Part shown: positions 58,881 to 64,000 of the stretch, piece after piece
How positions within the stretch are numbered: the first letter of the stretch is position 1
Layout of the letters: each line of letters starts with the position of its first letter
Source: Bacteroidia bacterium
GTDB taxonomy: Bacteria; Bacteroidota; Bacteroidia; UKL13-3
Assembly (NCBI GenBank): GCA_019695215.1
Contig: JAIBAK010000002.1
Coordinates: forward strand, 62,001-126,000
Direction of reading: 5' to 3'
Length of the DNA stretch: 64,000 nt
Notes under the pieces: generated by a model
Databases searched by the model: none
What the model saw: only the letters and a program-made list of their open reading frames with translations
What the model was told of the DNA's origin: nothing
Position numbers and translations under genes: made by a program

Positions 58881-59983
58881 GCCAGCCGTATTTTAAATTT
58901 CTTTAAACTGATACCAAGCAACAGCATGGTCATTACAAATAAAATAGTTACCTCTTTCCACACCGAAGCAAACCCAAGTCCTTTAATCATTACCCTTTTC
59001 ACAATAATATAATACCACTTGGCAGGAACAATATTTGAAATTACCTGCAGAGGCAAAGGCATATTCTCAATTGGAAACATAAAGCCTGCAAATAACATGG
59101 TGGGCAGCAACATGCCCATTAGTGATAATAGCATGGCTGTTTGCTGCGAAGCCGTAGTGGTGGAAATAAGCAGGCCCATTGATAAAGCGGTGATGATGTA
59201 CAGCGTACTCACACTTACCAGCAGCACCACACTCCCGTTTACCGGAAGGCCAAGAGCAAACACACTCAACAATAAAATAACAGCCAGATTTACCAATGAA
59301 ACGATAAGGTACGGAACCGCCTTGGATAAAATAACCAAAAGCGGTTTAAACGGAGATACCAATAAAATTTCCATGGTGCCCAATTCTTTTTCGCGCACTA
59401 TGGAGATGGAAGTCATCATCACACATACCAGCATCAGCACTAAAGCCATTACACCCGGAACATAGTTGTATGCTCCCTTCAGCTCGGGATTGTACAGCAT
59501 GCGCAGTTCAGGCACAATGCGGTAGGGCAATTTGGTTTGTCCCATTACCTGCTGCTGATATTGGGCGGTGATGGTTTGTATGTAATTTACCAGAGTGGTT
59601 GCCGTATTCGGGTCGGTTCCATCGGCAATTACCTGAAGCTGCGTTTTATTGGTGTGCATTAAATCATGGTAAAAGTTTGGAGGGAAAATAACTGCCGTTT
59701 TAATTTTTCCCTCTCTGAAAGCGGCTTCCAATTGTTTATCGGACAGCAGATTTTTTTCAATCTCAAAATACCTGCTCGATTCTAATTTGGCAATGAGTTC
59801 CTGCGAACCTTTATCACGTGCATAATCCAGCACTACCATTTTTGAATTATTAATTTCATTGGTGAGTGCAAAACCAAACAATACAATTTGTACAATAGGT
59901 AACCCAAATAACATGAGCAGGGTTTTCCGGTCGCGAAAAACGTGTTTGAATTCTTTACGTATAAATATAATAAACTGCTTCAT
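58877..59983 (-). CDS. ABC-2 type exporter permease 1 (YbhS-like)
   Basis: A 368-residue permease with the same plan as its neighbour: FIRKEFKHVFRDRKTLLMLF then a helix, an extracytoplasmic domain (VVLDYARDKGSQELIAKLES, AVIFPPNFYHDLMHTNKTQL), and C-terminal helices with REKELGTMEILLVSPFKPLL. The two permeases are recognisably homologous to each other. Begins 2 bases after the upstream ATPase stop and overlaps the next gene by 4 bases. Export substrate unknown; YbhFSR-like systems are linked to drug and cation efflux in E. coli. Confidence 0.9.
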   Translation of the reverse strand: MKQFIIFIRKEFKHVFRDRKTLLMLFGLPIVQIVLFGFALTNEINNSKMVVLDYARDKGSQELIAKLESSRYFEIEKNLLSDKQLEAAFREGKIKTAVIFPPNFYHDLMHTNKTQLQVIADGTDPNTATTLVNYIQTITAQYQQQVMGQTKLPYRIVPELRMLYNPELKGAYNYVPGVMALVLMLVCVMMTSISIVREKELGTMEILLVSPFKPLLVILSKAVPYLIVSLVNLAVILLLSVFALGLPVNGSVVLLVSVSTLYIITALSMGLLISTTTASQQTAMLLSLMGMLLPTMLFAGFMFPIENMPLPLQVISNIVPAKWYYIIVKRVMIKGLGFASVWKEVTILFVMTMLLLGISLKKFKIRLA

Positions 59984-59985
59984 CG

Positions 59986-60729
59986 TTAATCGGCTTGTCG
60001 TTTGGCTCCCCGTGCCAGCTGGTAAAAAACTTCGTCCATGGTGGCAGCTTTAAACTGTGTTTTTAATCCGCCCGGTGTATCTAAGGCCTCAATGCACCCG
60101 TCAACCATAATAGAAACACGGTTGCAGTATTCTGCTTCATCCATATAGTGTGTGGTTACAAAAATGGTAATCCCGTTTTCTGCCGCATCGTAAATTAAAT
60201 CCCAAAACTGCCTCCGTACCACGGGGTCAACTCCTCCGGTGGGTTCATCCAGAAATACTACCTGCGGCCGGTGAAGAATGGCAACCGAAAAGGAAAGTTT
60301 TTGTTTCCATCCAAGGGGCAGGGAACCAACTAATTTTTTCGACTGCTCCTGTAATCCTAATTTTTCCAGCAGCGATTCACTTTCCGCCTTTAGTTCCCTG
60401 GCCGGAAGTCCGTAAATACCTCCATAAAACCGAATATTTTCGAGTACAGTTAAATCTTCGTACAACGAAAACTTCTGACTCATGTATCCGATATTCCGTT
60501 TTATTTGCTCGGTTTGTTTGTACACATCAAACCCTGCCACCGTAGCCGCACCCGATGTGGGAGTAAGTAATCCGCACAACATGCGCATGGCTGTAGTTTT
60601 ACCGGCACCGTTTGCTCCCAGAAATCCGAAAATTTCTCCCTTGCTCACCTCAAACGAAATTTGATTGGTGGCTACAAAATCACCGAACTGCTTGGTAAGT
60701 TTATCTGCTTTTATTACGTAAGGAATCAT
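59986..60729 (-). CDS. ABC exporter ATPase 2 (second half of a YbhF-like ATPase)
   Basis: A 247-residue nucleotide-binding subunit. Walker A is GFLGANGAGKTTAMRML, the Q loop is YMSQKFSLYEDLTVLENIRF, Walker B is VVFLDEPTGGVDP and the H loop is FVTTHYMDEAEYC. The signature is SLPLGWKQKLSF, a variant of LSGGxxQ also found in the C-terminal ATPase domain of YbhF. The start at 60729 overlaps the preceding ATPase stop by 4 bases (ATGA); a start nine codons upstream is less likely. Together with ATPase 1 it replaces the single fused YbhF. Confidence 0.9.
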   Translation of the reverse strand: MIPYVIKADKLTKQFGDFVATNQISFEVSKGEIFGFLGANGAGKTTAMRMLCGLLTPTSGAATVAGFDVYKQTEQIKRNIGYMSQKFSLYEDLTVLENIRFYGGIYGLPARELKAESESLLEKLGLQEQSKKLVGSLPLGWKQKLSFSVAILHRPQVVFLDEPTGGVDPVVRRQFWDLIYDAAENGITIFVTTHYMDEAEYCNRVSIMVDGCIEALDTPGGLKTQFKAATMDEVFYQLARGAKRQAD

Positions 60730-61646
60730 GCTGTTTTCATTAACTGAATAAAACAATCTTCAACCGTTGGATTAATTTGCCTGCACTCCAATCCGGTGTG
60801 TCCTTCGTGTGTAAGATAATCCGTTACCGATGCTACTGCCTTTTCATGCGGTTGTTTAAAAGTAAGATGCAGGTACTCGCCAAAAGCAAAACAACTTCGC
60901 GTATTCTCATATGCTTTCAAATGCCTCAACAAATGTGTAATCCTTTCCGAGCGGATAGCATACAACGGAAACGGATAATTTCGTACAATCTGTTCAGGTG
61001 TATCAACGGTTAAAATTTCACCATTCTGAATTAAGGCTATTCGATCGCAAAGGGTAGCCTCGTCCATATACGGAGTAGATACCAGAATGGTGATGCCTTG
61101 TTGTTTAAGTCTTTTGAGCATTTCCCAGAATTCTTTTCGCGAAACGGCATCCACACCGGTAGTGGGCTCATCTAAAAACAATACTTCCGGTTTATGAATA
61201 AGTGCGCAGCAAAGAGCTAATTTTTGTTTCATTCCGCCTGATAATTTCCCGGCTCTCCGGTTTTTAAATGGCTCTATCTGCACGTAAATATCTTTTATCA
61301 ATTCATAGTTTTGCTGAATAGTGGTATTAAACAACGTAGCGAAAAAATTCAGGTTTTCTTCCACGCTTAAATCCTGATACAGCGAAAATTTTCCGGGCAT
61401 ATACCCTACCCTGTTTCTGATCGCTTTGTAATCCTTCACAATATCATATCCGGCTACGGTGGCATTCCCGCCATCGGGCAAAAGCAGGGTGGTAAGCATT
61501 CTGAAAATACTTGATTTACCTGCACCATCCGGACCGATAAGCCCAAAGAGCTCTCCTTCTTTTACCGAGAAAGAAACATCTTTTACAGCCGGAATTTTAT
61601 CCTTTCCGTAATGTTTCATTAACCCATGCAGTTCAACCGTAGCCAT
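60726..61646 (-). CDS. ABC exporter ATPase 1 (first half of a YbhF-like ATPase)
   Basis: A 306-residue subunit. Walker A GLIGPDGAGKSSIFRML (residues ~36-52, with Asp where many have Asn), Q loop YMPGKFSLYQDLSVEENLNF, canonical signature KLSGGMKQKLALCCAL, Walker B VLFLDEPTTGVD, and an H-loop region LVSTPYMDEATLCDR in which Pro replaces the usual His. The YMPGKFSLY motif and the missing H-loop His also occur in YbhF N-terminal domains, suggesting that the two ATPase sites are not equivalent. A ~80-residue C-terminal extension follows. Starts 2 bases after the HlyD stop. Confidence 0.9.
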   Translation of the reverse strand: MATVELHGLMKHYGKDKIPAVKDVSFSVKEGELFGLIGPDGAGKSSIFRMLTTLLLPDGGNATVAGYDIVKDYKAIRNRVGYMPGKFSLYQDLSVEENLNFFATLFNTTIQQNYELIKDIYVQIEPFKNRRAGKLSGGMKQKLALCCALIHKPEVLFLDEPTTGVDAVSRKEFWEMLKRLKQQGITILVSTPYMDEATLCDRIALIQNGEILTVDTPEQIVRNYPFPLYAIRSERITHLLRHLKAYENTRSCFAFGEYLHLTFKQPHEKAVASVTDYLTHEGHTGLECRQINPTVEDCFIQLMKTA

Positions 61647-61648
61647 AC

Positions 61649-62545
61649 TTAAAAACTTACCTCCCCGTACATTCCTATTTTAAGGTAGCCGTCATTTTTT
61701 ACCAGAATTTTTACAGCATAAACCAGATTAGCACGTTCATTTTTGGTTTGGATGGTTTTTGGAGTAAACTCGGCTTTATCACTAATCCATTGCACGGTTC
61801 CGTTGTACTCTTTGTATTTTCCGTCAGCACCATCGGTAAATATTTTTACCTGCTGATTTAATTTTAGCCTTGCCAGCTGATCTCCGGATATATAAGCCCG
61901 CAAAATCATTTTTGAGACATCCGCCATTTTATATAAGGGTTTCCCGGCATTCACCATTTCAGCAGCATTGGTATACCTGCTAAGTACTACTCCGCTCACA
62001 GGATTTACTACCCTGCATTTTGCGAGCTGATCATTCAGTTGCTCTATCTGCATCTGCAGCGGTTCGGTTTGCTCGTTAATGCTGCGGGTATTTATGCTCA
62101 ATACCGACTGCTGGGCATCAATTTGTTTTTTGATTAATTCCACCTGCGAGCGCATATCGTCTAATTGCTTGGTGGTGGCTGCATCGGCTTTTACCAGACG
62201 GGCAACCCGCAGGCTTTCGCGTTCTGCCGTTTGCAACTGAGTTTGTAACGCGGCTACCTGAGTTTGAATATCGGGTTTCTGACTAAGTAAAGCCTGAATT
62301 TGTGTTTGGAGTTGTTTCTTTTTTAAATACAGCTGAACGGTATCAATTAAACCCACCTGCTCCCCTTCTTTTACTTGCATACCTTCTTCAATCCTAAAAA
62401 ATTCAAGCACTCCGTTTGCCTCGGCCGACACAATGGTTTCATCGGCTTCAAAAGCACCCGAAGCATCAAAACTCTCCTTGTTCCCTTTACAGGCTCCCAG
62501 CAAAAGCAGGCCGAGGGCACTGATATATATTTTTATTGATTTCAT
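61649..62545 (-). CDS. HlyD/YbhG-like membrane fusion lipoprotein of the ABC exporter
   Basis: About 298 residues from MKSIKIYISALGLLLLGAC, with the lipobox LGAC. The barrel-sandwich halves are GAFEADETIVSAEANGVLEF, EGMQVKEGEQVGLIDTVQLY and CRVVNPVSGVVLSRYTNAAE, separated by a ~120-residue alpha-helical hairpin (LQTQLQTAERESLRVARLVK). The C-terminal part has LRAYISGDQLARLKLNQQVK and the end LKIGMYGEVSF. It connects the inner-membrane ABC transporter with the TolC protein encoded upstream. A longer frame extends into the TolC gene and is rejected. Confidence 0.9.
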   Translation of the reverse strand: MKSIKIYISALGLLLLGACKGNKESFDASGAFEADETIVSAEANGVLEFFRIEEGMQVKEGEQVGLIDTVQLYLKKKQLQTQIQALLSQKPDIQTQVAALQTQLQTAERESLRVARLVKADAATTKQLDDMRSQVELIKKQIDAQQSVLSINTRSINEQTEPLQMQIEQLNDQLAKCRVVNPVSGVVLSRYTNAAEMVNAGKPLYKMADVSKMILRAYISGDQLARLKLNQQVKIFTDGADGKYKEYNGTVQWISDKAEFTPKTIQTKNERANLVYAVKILVKNDGYLKIGMYGEVSF

Positions 62546-62558
62546 ACGTATTGATTTT

Positions 62559-63812
62559 TTAATTGCCCGATGTGGTTTTATAAGCATATTGTGCCATGAG
62601 TAACTGAATGCGGTGCAAAACAGCCGCCTGCCTTGCCAGATCCTCGGCATTCACTTCGCGCAGGTAATCGTTTACGGTAATTACTCCGTTTTCGAGTTGC
62701 ACGGTTGCTGTATTTTTTACGGATGTACGCAGTTGTATAATTTCATTGTCGGTAACTATCAGCTCCTGCAGTTTGCTTATTTCCGAATTTTGCTGTTTCA
62801 GTGCAAAGCGGGTATTAAACAGAAAAACTTCTTTCTGCACATCGAGCATGGTTTTATTAATATTTATCAGTTCGCGTTCTTTGCCTGAAGTATAATAATT
62901 ACTGAGCGACCAGTTGAGGCGTACACCGCCTAAGTAAAAACCTTTCATATCATTGCTCAGCATATTTACGGGTGTGGGTCGCCCTACACCGCCCTGCGCA
63001 AACACGAAAAATTTAGGCAGTGTTTTAGTGGTAATTAATTTCCCCTGCACATCAAGTACTTTTTTCTGCAAATCGAACGCGGCCAGTTCGGGGCGGTTAA
63101 TTTGTTCCTGCGTAAATACCTCCACCGGTTTTTCCAGCACTGTTTCAAACGGAAGTGTTTTGTTCAGAAAAAGTCCGAGCATTTCCAGATAAGCCCTGCG
63201 TGCATTGGTGAGTTCCGTATCCCGCTGTTTTGCCTTAAGCATTTCGGCCTTTAATTTATCCAGATTACTTTTTAACTCTGCCCCGTTATTAATGGCAGCC
63301 GATAATTTATTTATTCCGGTTTGAATATCTTTTTGCACCAGCGCATTTTGTTTGAGTTGCTCATCAATAAGCAGCGTACCAAAGTACAATTGATTTACCC
63401 GTTCCCTTAGCTTATAAAGTTCAGCTTCTATATTTTGTGTTTGAGCCTGCGCATTGGCCTGCTGCATTTCTTTTTGCTGACGCACGGTGAGCAAATCGGT
63501 GACGGGCTGATTTACCTCCCCGTATAACCTGTACTGGGTTTTACTTAACACCGGCACTCCCGGAACCGATATGGGTATTTTAGTTACATCCGATTGATAA
63601 GTTGCCTGCCCCATAAGTGCCAACTGAGGCCACGCATTTTTTGAAATATTATCAATGGTGTAATCACTGCTTTTGGCAATAAGCTGCTGCTGATTTACCA
63701 AAGGGTAATTTTTTTTAGCCAAATCATAACACTCATTCAGGCTTAGTTGTGCGTGCACGCTTTGTATTAGTAAAATAAACAGCAATGCCATACTTCCATT
63801 CTTTTGCTTCAT
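62559..63812 (-). CDS. TolC-family outer membrane protein of the ABC exporter
   Basis: A 417-residue outer membrane factor with the signal peptide GSMALLFILLIQSVHAQ and SLNECYDLAKKNYPLVNQQQ, the usual first OEP helix. WPQLALMGQATYQSDVT and VRLNWSLSNYYTSGKEREL (barrel strand and turn) and long coiled helices follow. Shorter than the TolC protein at 46700 and only distantly similar. Presence of a dedicated TolC gene in the operon differs from the E. coli ybhGFSR arrangement. Second gene after the TetR gene (13-base gap). Confidence 0.9.
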   Translation of the reverse strand: MKQKNGSMALLFILLIQSVHAQLSLNECYDLAKKNYPLVNQQQLIAKSSDYTIDNISKNAWPQLALMGQATYQSDVTKIPISVPGVPVLSKTQYRLYGEVNQPVTDLLTVRQQKEMQQANAQAQTQNIEAELYKLRERVNQLYFGTLLIDEQLKQNALVQKDIQTGINKLSAAINNGAELKSNLDKLKAEMLKAKQRDTELTNARRAYLEMLGLFLNKTLPFETVLEKPVEVFTQEQINRPELAAFDLQKKVLDVQGKLITTKTLPKFFVFAQGGVGRPTPVNMLSNDMKGFYLGGVRLNWSLSNYYTSGKERELININKTMLDVQKEVFLFNTRFALKQQNSEISKLQELIVTDNEIIQLRTSVKNTATVQLENGVITVNDYLREVNAEDLARQAAVLHRIQLLMAQYAYKTTSGN

Positions 63813-63825
63813 GATGTTTGTTTCA

Positions 63826-64000
63826 TTAATTTATTTTAAACATAGTCTTCATCCAAACGGGTATCAGTTTTCTTCGCTCTTCCATCAGTTGTAAAAATTC
63901 TTTATCCTTCATCCCCGACATCAGTTTTATCATTGGTTTACCAATAAAAGGAAACACGGTAAGCCCAATCATATTCATCACCACATGCATGGGTGAAAAA
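63826..64000 (-). CDS. TetR/AcrR-like regulator of the ABC exporter, C-terminal part, cut by window edge
   Basis: The last 57 codons of a minus-strand gene: FSPMHVVMNMIGLTVFPFIG, then KPMIKLMSGMKDKEFLQLME and the end WMKTMFKIN. The HVVMNMIGLTVFPF-IGKP segment resembles the C-terminal ligand-binding helices of Bacteroidota TetR regulators found at the head of TolC-HlyD-ABC operons. The DNA-binding domain lies beyond the window, so identification rests on this tail and on position. It would correspond to CecR (YbiH) in the E. coli system. Confidence 0.65.
   Translation of the reverse strand, partial: FSPMHVVMNMIGLTVFPFIGKPMIKLMSGMKDKEFLQLMEERRKLIPVWMKTMFKIN

Noticed and set aside
1..64000. tRNA, rRNA, tmRNA or prophage modules
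   Set aside because: Reading the intergenic regions, I saw no cloverleaf-like segment with a GGTTCRA T-arm and no phage structural genes; the S74 tail-fibre protein has a signal peptide and lies in a secreted-protein operon.

Overview
The window looks like chromosomal DNA of a member of the Bacteroidota (Sphingobacteriia/Chitinophagia/Flavobacteriia-like), probably environmental. The evidence is: several secreted proteins ending in type IX secretion (Por/T9SS) C-terminal sorting domains with the YPNP signature; a TonB-dependent receptor paired with a DUF4249 lipoprotein; a fused SecDF; OMP_b-brl_2 barrels; promoters of the Bacteroidota TTTG/TAnnTTTG type; and many short palindromic intergenic repeats. 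I see no tRNA, rRNA or CRISPR array.

Layout. 1-4.3 kb: end of an FAD oxidoreductase, two VOC proteins, an M14 peptidase, Ogt and a secreted protein of unknown function. 4.4-14.5 kb: a T9SS adhesin-like giant, a frameshifted YitT protein, a PorT-like barrel, and an operon of T9SS/S74 tail-fibre/unknown secreted proteins, separated by a MITE-like repeat family. 14.6-25.5 kb: TonB receptor + DUF4249 lipoprotein, a VapA-like protein, two small secreted paralogues, a T9SS subtilase, and a TPR histidine kinase with its LuxR-type response regulator. Three genes here share one promoter architecture. 25.6-30.2 kb: a three-gene MukBEF/Mks/Wadjet-like SMC operon (ATPase, kleisin-like, MukE-like) without an adjacent JetD. 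30.3-36.7 kb: metallophosphoesterase, a stress/redox operon (F420-type reductase, OsmC, a frameshifted SDR, an NTF2-like protein), a secreted protein, a repeat-rich relic zone, and an AlbA_2 regulator. 36.8-45.9 kb: housekeeping genes (Icd, amino acid permease, ExbB/ExbD, SecDF, uridine kinase). 46-52.7 kb: TetR-TolC-MFP-RND efflux operon. 57.7-64 kb: minus-strand TetR-TolC-HlyD-ABC-ABC-permease-permease exporter operon resembling E. coli CecR-YbhGFSR with a split YbhF.

The most unusual region is 52.9-57.7 kb, an integron-like gene-cassette array. It starts with a decayed tyrosine-recombinase C-terminus, then a short region packed with direct and inverted repeats (attI-like), then four A+T-rich genes in one orientation: a secreted orphan, a Fic protein, a lipoprotein and a small membrane protein. 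For the last three genes, the bases after GTT at the 5' boundary are the reverse complement of the bases before AAC at the 3' boundary of the same gene (9/9, 9/9, 9/10 matches), and they differ from gene to gene. That is the geometry expected of integron cassettes. The sites also share a near-identical 3' half. They are longer than classical attC sites and no intact integrase is in the window, so integron membership remains an inference.

Two frameshifts in otherwise well-conserved genes (YitT, SDR) could be true decay, recoding, or homopolymer-type sequence errors.
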